Of a stretch of DNA of 64,000 nt, positions 24,369 to 36,700 are shown in pieces. The stretch covers positions 1-64,000 of the forward strand of contig NW_023501149.1 of NCBI RefSeq assembly GCF_014066305.1, given 5' to 3'. Every line of letters starts with the position of its first letter. The stretch's first letter is position 1. This DNA comes from Letharia columbiana (lineage: Eukaryota > Ascomycota > Lecanoromycetes > Lecanorales > Parmeliaceae). The translations under genes and the position numbers were made by a program. Under the pieces are notes generated by a model. That model did no database searches, was not told the DNA's origin, and saw nothing but the letters and a program-made list of their open reading frames with translations.

Positions 24369-26892
24369 CAAGTAAAGGCCCATGAATTAAATTCATGGAG
24401 TTGGATTTTTCTAAGTCAAATGGAGTTGGATTTTTCCAAGTCAAATGGAATTTTAGCCCTAGCCCTAAGTCAAATCGAACTCTGATCGCTTGCTGTGCGT
24501 TTTTGACCTACATACAGGCACATATGTGCGGAGAGGGGCGCGCTAAGGCCTAATTAGGAAGGTATATCGAGTGTGAAGGATTGATCCGTAATAATTGCCC
24601 ACAAAAAACAGAGAAAGGCCATATCCTTATGGCAAGAAGTATCGAAATACCGGAAAGAAATGGAGACAACATGCCAATTAGTGGTGTGAATCCCACATTA
24701 TCTCCTGCCGCAGTGAAATCTTTCGAATAATGAAATAGCTGTCAGAGCAAGACATCGGACGGTTTCAATGCCTAATTGGCTGTGATCGTCGCAGTAGATC
24801 CTCCTCTTGTGACGTCATTGCAGTGATATACCATATCAATACAGTGGGGATGACAGGCCAAGTTGCAGTGGTGTTCTCCGCTTGCTGAGTGATGATTTGA
24901 TGTGGAACCGTGGAGAGCATATGACGTGGGATCTTGGAGAGCTGAGCCGTGTTCTTGACGATGGTGGCCTTGTTGCCGCTTGGTTTCTCCGCAGTGTTCT
25001 CCGTAGTGTTCTCCGCAGTGTTCTCCGCATTTGCCTGTTGTAGTTCCTCCTCTTACTTCTTAATGCAGTGGGGATAACAGGCTAAGTTGCAGTGGTGTTC
25101 TCCGTGAGATCTTGGAGAGCTGAGCCGTGTTCTTGGTGCTGGGGGCCCTGTTGCCACTTGGTTTCTCCGCAGTGTTCTCCGCATTTGCCTATTATAGTTC
25201 CTCCTCTTACGATGTTCCTCCTGTAGAGGCCTAATTGACTATAATCGTCGCAGTAGATCCTCCTCTTATAACGTTATTGTAGTAATGTATTATATTAATA
25301 TAGTAGGGATGATAGGCCAAGTTGTAGTGATGTTCTCCGCTTGCTGAGTGATGATTTGATGTGGAACCGTGGAGAGCATATAACGTGGGATCTTAGAGAG
25401 CTAAGCCGTGTTCCTGACGATGGTGGCCTTGTTACCGCTTAGTTTCTCCGTAGTGTTCTCCATAGTGTTCTCCGTAGTGTTCTCCGCATTTGCCTATTAT
25501 AGTTCCTCCTCTTACTCCTTAATGCAGTGGGGATAATAGGCTAAGTTGCAGTGGTATTCTCCGTAAGATCTTGGAGAGCTGAGCCGTGTTCTTAGTGCTG
25601 GGGTCGCGGTTGCCGCTTAGTTTCTCCGCAGTATTCTCCGCATTCGCCTACTGTATTGACTTCTCTTGCACTAGCTGAGTGAATTGGTGTAAGACCGTGG
25701 AGAGTAGGCCTGTTATATTACTGCTGCTGATGACTATCTCAGCAATATTCTCCGCAGTGTTCTCCGCATGCGCCTGTTGTAGATCCTCTCAACTAACTGC
25801 GAGGGTACCGAGGGTAAATGTGTTCATATTGGTGGAATTGGTAGAATTGGTAGAATGGTGGAAGAAGAATAATTACACAAATAGGTGGAAGGATTATTAG
25901 CCGATCCCGGACGCGTTTGGTATGACTACAATATTTGAATGTTAGTTTAACCCACCTACCGCTGGCTTAGAAGAAGTATATAGGGGAGAACGTATCCGTT
26001 CGGGCTCTTTTTGAGGGCTTTCCAACGCGTTTATAAGCAGTAGTAGATAGCTGTTAAGCTCGCTTGCGGCCTCGATTGCCAGCAGTAGCGGATTCGCCGA
26101 GAGGTGGCCTGGGGGCGTTAGTAGGGGGTTCAAAAGACGGGCGGAAGGGATACGTGCCTGAACCGGACGCGTTTAGTGTGGCTACAATATTTGAATGTCA
26201 GTTTAACCCACCTATCGCTGGCTTGGGAGGAGTATATAGGGGAGGACGTATCCGTTCGGGCTCTTTTTAAGGGCCTTCTAACGCGTTTATGAGCAGTAGT
26301 AGGTAGCTATTGAGCTCGCTTACGGCCTCGATTGCCAGCAGTAGCGAATTCGCCGAGAGATGGCCTGAGGGCGTTAGTAGGGGCTCTAAGAGACGGGTAA
26401 CAGAGGTGTATGTGCCTGAAATGTTGAGTAACCTTTAGACGAGGGGTACCGAAGACGATTATATTTATATTGATGGAATTAATAGAATTAATAGAATGAT
26501 GAAAGAAAGAAGAATGGTTACATAAACAGGTGGAAGGATTATTATCCGATCCTGGACGCGTCTGGTGTGGCTACCATAACTACCATATTTGAATGTTTAT
26601 TTTATTTATCAATAGTAGGCCAAACTTCATTATTTTTACAGCGTTAGAAAGCGCATACTGAGCTCTATAATTTACGAAATTATAAAGAAATAGCATCCGT
26701 AGGGAGCTGGTTATTTCAGAGGATAAGACTTCTGCACATAGATTTTTGTAGATTTTTGATGGTTGCGGACGCTAATTTGTTTACCCGCGGTGTCTAACCA
26801 AAAAGCGTAGACCTGACGAATTGATGATTGGCTGCATATACAAATTCAAGGTTTTCTAGTTCAGCCCTATCTTATTCTGTTATATATACTAA
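24369..26892 (+). mobile_element. M-family repeat, copy C (complete, least mutated)
   Basis: Starts CAAGTAAAGGCCC after host A and ends ATATATACTAA before host T; 2524 bp. It keeps far more C and G than the other copies (TGCTGTGCGTTTTTGACC, GGAGAGGGGCGCGCTAAGG), so it is the best view of the ancestral element. A 19-bp palindrome CCATGAATTAAATTCATGG lies about 12 bases from the head. The interior has ~200-280-bp tandem units (about 24840-25640), an AATTGGTAGAATTGG microsatellite near 25830, and two ~250-bp units (about 25905-26415). Even here the longest ORFs are repeat artefacts, so the element appears noncoding and non-autonomous. Confidence 0.85.
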
Positions 26893-27591
26893 TTATATAA
26901 TATAAAAGAATTAAATAAAAATATTTATTAAAGCGCGAGATTATTTAAAAGTAAAAATTTTATTAAAAATATAAAAAGATTAAAAAGATTAAAAAGATTA
27001 AGAAAATTAAAAAAAAAAATTATATAATATTAATTCTATTAAAAAAAATTCTCTAAACTTCTCTATTCTTTAAGAGTTTTTATTAAAGTAATTATTTTTA
27101 TAAGTTTAAAATTCGAAATTATTTATATAAAATTTAGTTTAAAATCGATATAAAATTATTTACTTTATTAAGATTATAATTATTATTAAAATAACTTAAT
27201 ACTCGCTATTATTAGTATTTATTTAATCTAATTATTAATATATAAAGATATTCGCTATATAAAGATTTTCTTCTTTTTTAGATATTATATAGAAATATTA
27301 TAATTAATAATAAATTTTATAATAATAATTATATATTTAAATATTTATTAATATTAATTAATATACTTTAATATTAATATATAAATTAATAAAACTATAT
27401 TTTTAAAAAAAAATTATCTTAATATTATTATAATAGCTTTATATAATTCTATAATTACTTAATTAATTTTATTTACTTAATAATATAATCGAATAGAATT
27501 ATAAATTCTATAATTTCTATAACTTTTATTAAATAAAGAAAATACTTAGAAAATATTAAATTTTATTAAATTTTATATTATATTAATATGT
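26893..27591. other. AT-rich DNA, unassigned
   Basis: About 700 bases of nearly pure A/T with AAAAAGATTAAAAAGATT short tandem repeats near 26970-27000. No ORF, TIR or LTR recognised. Confidence 0.45.
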
Positions 27592-28180
27592 AATAAATAA
27601 AAATCTATAAACTAAATCTATAACTTTTTTTTAATTAAAATTATCGAGTAAATTTTAATAAGTAATTTTTAATAAATAATATTTAAATTTCTTATCTTTA
27701 AATATTTATAAGATTAAATTTAATAATTCTTTTTTTATCTAAAAGCTTATATTATATTCTATAATTTAAATAAAAAATCTTAAAATTTTAATAAAAAATA
27801 AAAAAGTTATTCTAAAATTAAATAATATATATTTATTTTTTAATTAGAGCTATCGAGCGAACTTTAATAAGTAATATTTAAATTTCTTACGCTTTAATAA
27901 TTATAAGATTATATTTTAGAAATTTTTTATTATTAAAAAGCGTAAGTTTCGAGCTATAATTTAAAAAAAAAATCTTAAAATTTTAATAGAAAATAGTAAA
28001 GTTATTAAAGAATTAAAAGTAGAAAAAAAAAAATTAATAATTATAAATATTAATTAATTTATTTATAATAAATTAATTAATCTAATTAAAGAGCGTAGCG
28101 AACTTAAATTTATAATTAATTATATATATAAATTTAAGATTTTCTAATTTAGTTTTATTTTATTTTATTATATATACTAA
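27592..28180 (+). mobile_element. S-type member of the M/S family, copy S2
   Basis: A degenerate head (ATAAAAATCTATAAACTAAAT) is followed by two or more copies of the ~230-bp S block with TATCGAG and TTTCTTACGCTTTAATAATT motifs. It ends with the tail TATATATACTAA and host T. The left boundary is approximate. Confidence 0.6.
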
Positions 28181-28189
28181 TATATATTT

Positions 28190-30335
28190 AAAATAAACTC
28201 TAAGATTAAGAAGTTAATTCTTTATTTTTAGATAAATTATCTATTATTATAACTCTATATTAATTAGAGAATATATTATCTAAAGAAATTAAACTAATAG
28301 ATATTAAAAAGAGAATTTAATAATTTATTTATTAAAGAATATAAAATTATAATAAAAATAAATAAAAGTTTTTCTCTAATATCTTAATTAAGAAATTTCG
28401 ATAATTTATTAAAAAGAATTTTAAGATTTTTTTAAAAATTAGTAGTATAGCTTATAAAACTATTTATAAATTAATAATATCTATATTAAAAAGAATAAGA
28501 GATTTTAATAAATAAATTATTAGCGAATATAATTTAAAAAGAAACTCTATAATTATTAAATAATAAGAATTATTTTTTATTAAAGTAGTAATAATTTTTT
28601 TTTTTAGTAATAATTAATTTAATCGTAGTAATCTTATTAACTTTATCGATTAAAGAATACTATTTTTATTTTCTTATAATCGTCTTATTAGTAATCTTAT
28701 TAATCGAAGAATATTATTTCTTTTCTCTCGCAACCGTCTTATTAATAACTTTATCGATTAGAAAATATTATTTTTCTCTTCTTATAACTATTCTATTAAT
28801 TAGAGAATATTACTTTTATTCTCTTTCTAATCTTAAACTATAATCTAAATTATTAAGTTTTATACTTATTATCTTCGCCTTATTAAGTTATTTAAAACTT
28901 CGAGAATAAATATAATTATAAATATATTAAGAAATTAATTATATTAATTAAATTATATACTAATCAAAAGAAATATAATAAAAATTCTATCGAGAATCTT
29001 AATTATAAATTTAATATATTTATAAATCTTTATATAAAAGCTAAGATTTCTTAATATATTCTTTAAATAGTATATTTAACTATACTAAGATCTATAATAT
29101 TAAAATATTATTACTTCAATTATTAAGAAATTAACCTTACTATTTAATAACTCTTTAATCGATTTTAGAGCTATTTCGAGAGAGAAGAATATTATTATCT
29201 TATACTTTATAAATAAAATAGTATTAATCTAAGAGGCTTATTTCGAGCTAGTTTTAAAGAGTATAAAGAAATTATTTTTAATAAGATAATTTAATAACTT
29301 CGTTAGATTTAAAGAGAATTAAATTACGAATTTTAATTAGATATAGTACTTTAAAATAAGATAATTATTTCTTATAGTAATAACTCTATTTATAATATTA
29401 TAATCTTATAATAGATGACTACAATTACGAGGTTAATTAATAATATCTATATTATAATCGAGAATTACGAAGAAGTTATAAAGGCTAAAAGAATCTAATT
29501 TATTTAGACTTATAATATACTTTATTAATCGAAAGTATTATATTAATTAACTTTTAAATTAGTTTTATAATTAGAGTTATTATAGTAGATTATCTCTATA
29601 AATAAATAATCTTTAGAAAAAGTAGTATTTTATTTATAAGAAGATAGACTACTAATTAATTAAGTATATTAATAAGAAACGCTAGAAGTTATAAAATAAG
29701 TTCGTTAAGCGATTTATTAGCTTTATTAATAAGCGATATAACTTTTATATTTAAGAGTTTAAAGGCTAGAAGATTAAGATCGAGAATTTTAAAATCTAAA
29801 CTCTTAATATTTAAAAGACTAATTTAAAGAAAATTAAAAACTTTATTATAATTACTTTCATAATTATATCGAACTAAGCTTAAATATATTATTTAAAGAA
29901 ATTTAATTATTTTATATACTATAATATTATTAAGTCTAATAGCTTTCTTAATATTAGTCGCTATATCTTAAAATAACTCTATAATATTATATTAGTTCTT
30001 AAAGTCGTATATATATTTATTACTAAATATAATTAAGTAAAAGCTTATATAAGAGAATTCGATATATAATTAAATATTATTTCTATTAATAGTATTATTA
30101 TTTAATTTAGAATTAAGATAGTAGTATAAATTAAAAAAATTATAGTAGATTCGTTTATAAGTTAAGTCGGCTTTTATATAATATAGATTAATACTCTATT
30201 TCTCTTATAAATTTAAGATATAGATTTAGACCTATAAAGTAAAATTAATTAAAAAAAAATTATAATTAGAATTATTATTAAGAAATAGTTCTTAATATTA
30301 TATAATATTAATATAATATAAAGTTATTTTATTAA
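28190..30335 (+). pseudogene. Truncated Ty1/copia element: gag and protease-side relic
   Basis: Aligns in opposite orientation with the 5' third of the copia element at 33540-39116. The gag start block matches at about 28205-28310 (ATAACTCTATATTAATTAGA). The repeated TATCGATTAAAGAATACTAT-type gag units lie at about 28630-28830. The zinc-knuckle-proximal segment is at about 29640-29800, and the region around the protease at about 29930-30130. The sequence stops where M copy E begins. More strongly RIPped than the 33-39 kb copy. No LTR seen on either side. Confidence 0.65.
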
Positions 30336-30898
30336 TTTATATAATCTATAGATATATATATATAAAGAGAGACGCGCTAAGACTTAATTAGAAAGATATA
30401 TCGAGTATAAAGAATTAATTTATAATAATTATCTATAAAAAATAGAGAAAGACTATATTCTTATAGTAAGAAGTATTAAAATATTAGAAAGATATAAAGA
30501 TAATCTATTAATTAGTAGTATAAATTCTATAATATCTTCTATTATAGTAAATTTTTCGAATAATAAAATAGCTATAAATATCGAATAATTTCAATTTATT
30601 TAAATATATATCGTTTAATATTTCTTTTATAGAGATTTAATTAGCTATAATCGTCGTAATAGATTCTTCTCTTATAACGTTATTATAGTAATATACTATA
30701 TTAATATAATAGAGATAATAAATTAAATTATAATAATATTCTTCGCTTATTAAATAATAATTTAATATGAAATCGTTAAGAGTATATAACGTGGGATTTT
30801 AAAGAGCTAAGTCGTATTCTTAATAATAATAGTCTTATTATCGCTTAATTTCTTTATAGTATTCTTAATAATATTCTTCGTAATATTCTTCGTATTTA

Positions 30899-31535
30899 TT
30901 AGTATATATAAAAGAATAAGATAGAGTTAAGCTTGAAAATCTTAAATTTGTATGTGCAGCCAATCATAAATTCGGGTCCTATACGCTTTTTGACTAGATC
31001 GGCTGACTTATCGCGGGTAAATAAATTAGCGTCCGCAACCATCAAAATCTCGCCCTCCCGCGCAGTGCGCGCCTCCCTCATCAAAAAAATAGGTGTATAT
31101 TATTAACATATGAAATAACTTTTTTGTTTTCTATTAGTATTTTGAGTTTTTTTTTAAATTTTGAAGCGTCGTTTATGCTTTCCGAATTCTTAAGAATTCT
31201 GAAATTTAGTCTTAGAGTTATTAAAGCGCAAGGAATTTCAATATCGCTTATCAAAGTTCGCTCGACAGTCGGACAGCCCTAATCAGGTACACATTATTTG
31301 ATTTTAGAATAACCTTTTTGTTTTCTATTAAAATTTTAAGATTTTTTTTTAAATTGTAGAATGAAATATAAGCTTTTAGAAAAAAAAAGTTATTAAATTC
31401 AGCTCTATAATTATTAAAGTGCAAGGAGTTCAAATATCGCTTATTAAAGTTCGCTTATCAAAGATCGCTTATCTACTTACTCGATAGCCCTAATTAAAAA
31501 AAAAATTATAAATTTAATTTATAGGCCTTTACTCG
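30899..31535 (-). mobile_element. S-type member of the M/S family, copy S3 (intact junctions)
   Basis: A 637-bp insertion in M copy E with reversed tail TTAGTATATATAAAAGAATA at the left and reversed head CCTTTACTCG at the right. Comparison with uninterrupted M copies shows no bases duplicated or lost; the insertion point reads A|T in the element's own orientation (GA|TAAATACG). The first 190 bp retain C/G-rich DNA (CGCCCTCCCGCGCAGTGCGC) and the rest is the ~230-bp tandem S block. The two overlapping open stretches inside are low-complexity, not genes. Confidence 0.8.
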
Positions 31536-31949
31536 TCTATTATAATTTCTTCTCTTACTTCTTAATATAATAAGAATAATAAATTAAGTTATAGTAATAT
31601 TCTTCGCTTACTAAGTAATAATTTAATATAGAATTATAAAGAGTATATAAAGTAAGATTTTAAAGAGCTAAGTCGTATTCTTAATACTAAAAGCTTTATT
31701 ATTACTTAATTTCTTTATAGTATTCTTCGTATTTACTTACTATAATAACTTCTCTTATACTAATTAAGTAAATTAATATAAGATTATAAGATTATAGAGA
31801 GTAGATTTATTATATTACTATTACTAATACGGAGGTTGCCATCGAAAGTCCTAAACATGCGCTAAAACCCTTGGCATTCTTGGCATTTCTAGCATTTTAG
31901 TAAATTTCTTAAATAGCTTCATAATCTACATACGATGTTTCATATAATT

Positions 31950-33450
31950 ACGTATATACTGATTTGCTCGATCAGCTGAATTATAGAGCCGCTTATCCCC
32001 TCCTTTACAGCCCTTTCGATACTTGTTATCGCCTCGTAAACGAATAACTTCGGCAATATATCTAGGCATACGCTCTATTCACTTCTAAATTCTCTTCTAT
32101 AATAATTTATACTTCTAGTAATAAGTCTATCACTTTTCGACCTCCTTTCGAGTCTTAAATATATCGTTTTAAGTTATATATCGCTTTATTTAAATCTAAT
32201 ATAACTTAATTATATTAAGATCTAAAGAGTTATTATATTAAATTATTCGAATAATATTAAATAATATATAAATCGCTTTCTAGTATTTATATACGTATAT
32301 CGAAGTCTTATTCTCTATAATCTCTATATTAAATCGCTTATATTTATACTTCTAAGCAAATTTTATAAGCTTTAAAATAAGAATTTATATCTAATTAGTA
32401 AGAGATATATAAGAAAGTTAGAGATATATATCTTCTTCTAATAGCGATATTAATTAATTCTCTCTTTCTTTTCTTTAATAATAACTTTTTTAGTTTTTAT
32501 AGTAAATTTCTATATAGGCTTCTTACTAGAAAGGTTACGTAGTTCTATACGTTATATATTAATCTTAAGTTCCCAAGCCACTTTACACTTAGGCTTTAAG
32601 GCCTCGTTAATTTTAATCAGTTTCAGGCTTCCAAATATGATACGGACCTTTTTTATCGTAGGAAAAACACCTCTAAAACATGAACTTTATAACCTCTATA
32701 AAACGACGTCGTACAACGAACTTAATAAAGATTTCACCAGGTTAACGCTAGATACGTACTTTCCCCCGCCGAGAATTTAAAATCACACTCGTTTTATCGG
32801 TTCAGATTACTCTTTTTTAGTCTTCTATAATCTAGTTCTTATATCGTAAAGCGAATTAATATCGAGCTTTTATTATAGTCTTCGTAAGAGACGATTTTTT
32901 AATAATTTTATACGATCGAAAGTTATTATATCTAAGTACTCGTAAGACTATTATTAATAAGATTTCTTATTCCGCGGTTATTATAAATAAAGTCTTTTTA
33001 CAACTATAGCGATTCTTTTATATAGCGATAAGAATAGTACTCTTAAGTTCAGATATAATAATGATAAATCGTTTAGATCTAGAGATATCGATAACGTATA
33101 ATAGCTTTAATTTTTTAGATTTATTAAAATTATATTCTCTAATACGGGCTTAATTCTAAAGACGTTTAACTATATAACGAGATATTTTAGTAATTATAAT
33201 AACGATTTTATTTATAATTTTAGCTTCGGCTAAAGCGAGTATTTATAATCTAATTCTATCGTTATAATTAATACTCTAAGTATTAGATATTATTTAAGAT
33301 TAAAGAGTAGTAAAAAGATATCTACTTACTATACTAAATATATACTAAATATATACTAAAAAGCTTTATATTCTCCCCCTATTTCTATTTCTTATAATAC
33401 TCTTATTAGCGTAAGTATATATAGCATTACGCTACTATCGCTACTATACA
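31950..33450 (-). pseudogene. Tc1/mariner-type DDE transposase relic
   Basis: On the minus strand a frame broken by TAG/TAA contains DKTSVILNSRRGKVRI near 32798-32750, which I read as the first catalytic Asp region (DET with E to K). It is followed by CFSYDKKGPYHIWKPET ending near 32620, a segment typical of fungal mariner transposases. The helix-turn-helix half would lie at about 32950-33400 and the remaining catalytic residues towards 31950, where the frame is too broken to read. Limits are approximate. Confidence 0.65.
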
Positions 33451-33539
33451 CATAGTAATATCGCAATTATATATCTCATATACATATAGTAATATCGCTA
33501 CTATATACTTTATATATATGCACTCTATATAAGTATTAA

Positions 33540-33711
33540 TGTTAGTAAATATCTAGGTATATAGTTACTACTATAATAAGACTTATTATTAGATATAATA
33601 GTCTTAATAATATCTAAGAAAGAAGGATATCTATATATAGAGAATGCCTTCATATATCTATAACTAGACCGAATAAGTACTAGTAATAGCGAGTATTAAG
33701 TCATTCTAATA
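33540..33711 (-). repeat. 3' LTR of copia element
   Basis: Direct copy of 38945-39116 (same 172-bp length). Read on the minus strand it starts TATTAGAATGACTTAATACT; the first TG is now TA. Confidence 0.88.
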
Positions 33712-33749
33712 CTAGCAAAAAATAGAAAATAAGGCTATTTACATATTAT

Positions 33750-36700
33750 ATTCCTTCTCCGTAACCCCTATAACCGCAATTACTCCCTCTACTGCAGTAG
33801 ACGTAGATTCGATCATACTAAGCGTATTTCTAATAGCACTACGCTAAAACGGCTTTCTATTAATCAATATTAATATCTTATCTTTCCACCCAACCTTCTA
33901 GATTCAATTTCAGATAATTCATTTCCATTAGACGTTATAGTGCGTTACATCCCTTATCCTTTATTATTAAATCAGCTGAATTCTTATCTCCTCTAATCTA
34001 TAGGATCTCGATGATCTTCCATCATTCATACGACTATCTCAGATAAAAAATATCTATTATTAATCTTTTCTCTTATATTATCCCTAGCTTAATAAGACAT
34101 TCATATAAAAATTTCGAGTCTATATACATAGAAAGAGGTATCTTCCCCTAGGAAATATCAGAGAAGATTTAGTCCAGAGTAGATTTTATAGTAACTACAA
34201 CGTCGAATCCCAGAGATAATACGTAAAGTTCGAAGGCCAATACGCTTCTAGTAACTCGGCGGCATTTAATCGATTACCAATAAATAATATTAATCTTATT
34301 CTAAGCGTTAGCTAGAGCTATTATATAGTCGATTTAAGAAGAGAAATCTTTATTATTAGCGAATAACGAATTCGTAAAAGCTACGATTCTTAGAGACATT
34401 ATATCTAATTTAACGAATATAAGACCTCTTCCTTTCATTTACCATAAAAGATAGCGATTTAGATACTAAGCGTCGTCGTAAATAAGATTCATAATCTAAG
34501 CGACGTATAATAAGGCAAATACAGCTTATAGCTACGATATCGTTACAATATACGCTCCTCAAGCTCTCTAGACGACGTATTACTCTTTTATAAATAACTT
34601 TAAAAGCAATTAAATCTTCTTTGCCTACTTATATTGACTAATTTTTATATTATCCCCGAGAGTAATAACAAATTCATTAAATTTTAGAGGTTATTTCGAA
34701 GTAAGTTTCTTATATAATCTAGTCAATAGTCCAGCGATATATAGCTTTTATAACTCTAGGTCTATAAACCCAGTAATATCAGCAATAAGAGAGTCATCAG
34801 TTTACAAGCCGATAATTACTATTATATCGTTATTAAATAATAAGTAAGTATCGAATATAGACGGGGTTATTCCCAGCTTCTTTATATAATATTTATAATA
34901 TATCTAAAACCAGTGGGTATCGAACTTAGCAATTCCATAGAGAAGAAGAATAATACGAAGTATCGTTCTCGATAATAATTCCATTTCAGCTAAGGCTAAA
35001 ATAAAAACATCTCTAGCCAATTCAGATTAAGATTACGTATATATCTAAGTAATATCGCGTAGATATAGAGATAGCTATAGGATAGCTAATAATAGAGCGA
35101 TAATAAATCGCTAACTTATTCGTTAAATGATAAAGGCCTAAGTAAGAATCCCATGCTTCTCCGAGTTATTGAATACTTACACTACTAGTCGCGACTTCTT
35201 AAAGACTTTCTTAATACCCTCATTCTTAATTTAATTCATAAAACGATTACTAAATATTCGTACTTCTGCGGGAATATCTTCGGTCTTCATAATCTCAAAT
35301 ACACCCTTTTCAAGTAGTCTACTAAGTTCTTTTTACCGGGATACCTGAAAGTTCGATAAAGGTGGCTGTGGTATAGACTTAGATATATAAACCATAATAT
35401 TAGCAGAGTTCCAAAAACGGGCGGGAATATATCGTCGTCGAGGAGGGTTATAACGTAGTGGAGTATCCTAAGAAGAGTCTTAATAATCTTCATTATCGTT
35501 ATTTTCGTATTAAGTATCATTTAACTATGAAGATTCTTATTCGAGGGACTTAAGAGACTCGATTAAGGTATCTATTTCTTTTAAATATAACTTAACGATA
35601 GTAACTCGAAAATTAGTAGAACCATTTAGTAATTCGACGATATATATCTCTCGAGAAGTAGTTAGCAATTTATATGGTCTAGTCTACTTCTTTTAATACG
35701 TTCTCTAGACCAATACCGGGGAATTAATTAAAGTATCATATATTCTCATCGTCTAGGGGCCGTTTCGCTGATATAAGGCGTTATTAACCTATCTCTTAGC
35801 GTGAAGTTTTATAACTTCGATTATTGCTATATTAATAGCTTTTACCCTCTCGATAGTAGATAAAGTAGATATATCGTCGTTTGTAATACGGGGAAAGGTT
35901 CTAAAAACTAGCAATATGAGAACGAGGCTATTATATTCGACTATATCGTTAATAGCCTTAACAGCTATTTATAGATAAATCTTCTTTTTAATATCTTAGT
36001 TCTTTAATTCCGTAGTAATTATCGAATAAACTTATCTTAATAAAGTATAATATCGTTCTATTAGGCCGATAGAATTAGCGACCTTAACTAATACGTATTT
36101 CATTTAAATACTTAGAGTTCTGGCGTTTTATCTAAACTCGATATTATTAAAGTTAATCTCAGCGTTATAGACAATAATATCTAATAGTTTAACATATACA
36201 TCTATCTAGTATAGTTTAAGCATATTCCATATATAAGAGATAGTCATATTCGTTAGCCATCGGGCGGTCTAAAATAAAGTTCTTTTATTAATAACTTATA
36301 GAACTAAGTTATCGTTAATATAAAGAACGTCGATAATAATTATATAGTTAAAATAGACATTATTCTTATCCTTAAATAAGAATTTAAAACGGTCTAAGAA
36401 CCGAGAGTACTTCTAATAGAGTATATAGAACTCGATAATTCATTTAAGTATATAACGGTATTCGAAGTCATCGTAGCCAGCTTTCTCTAGAGTTCGAATA
36501 AGTCTATTAACTAAGAGATAACCGAATCGACGATGTAGTTAATATAACTCGATATCAATCAGATAATTAACTAATATAAGATCTTATATTAAAAATGAAT
36601 GTTCGTAAAAGCGGATAATTAAAACCGTAGATCCATTCCTCAAAACAACTTAGTCCTTAAGATTATTCAAGTAAATCCCTAGCCTATCCATATCTTAAAT

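Noticed and set aside
24836..25030. 64-codon minus-strand frame with RRTLRRTLRRTLRR
   Set aside because: Translation of the CTCCGCAGTGTT tandem repeat of the M element; the similar frame at 54119-54319 has the same origin.
25679..26270. Short plus and minus frames in M copy C
   Set aside because: They fall in noncoding tandem units and are not conserved as frames in the other copies; the one at 25679 begins with GTG.
30899..31433. Minus-strand frames of 60-61 codons in S3
   Set aside because: Low-complexity Lys/Asn/Ile translations of the S block, not preserved in S1, S2 or S4.
35287..35520. 77-codon ATG frame on the minus strand
   Set aside because: It is an alternative frame of the copia RT start; the family frame (KELSRLLEKGVFEI) is offset.
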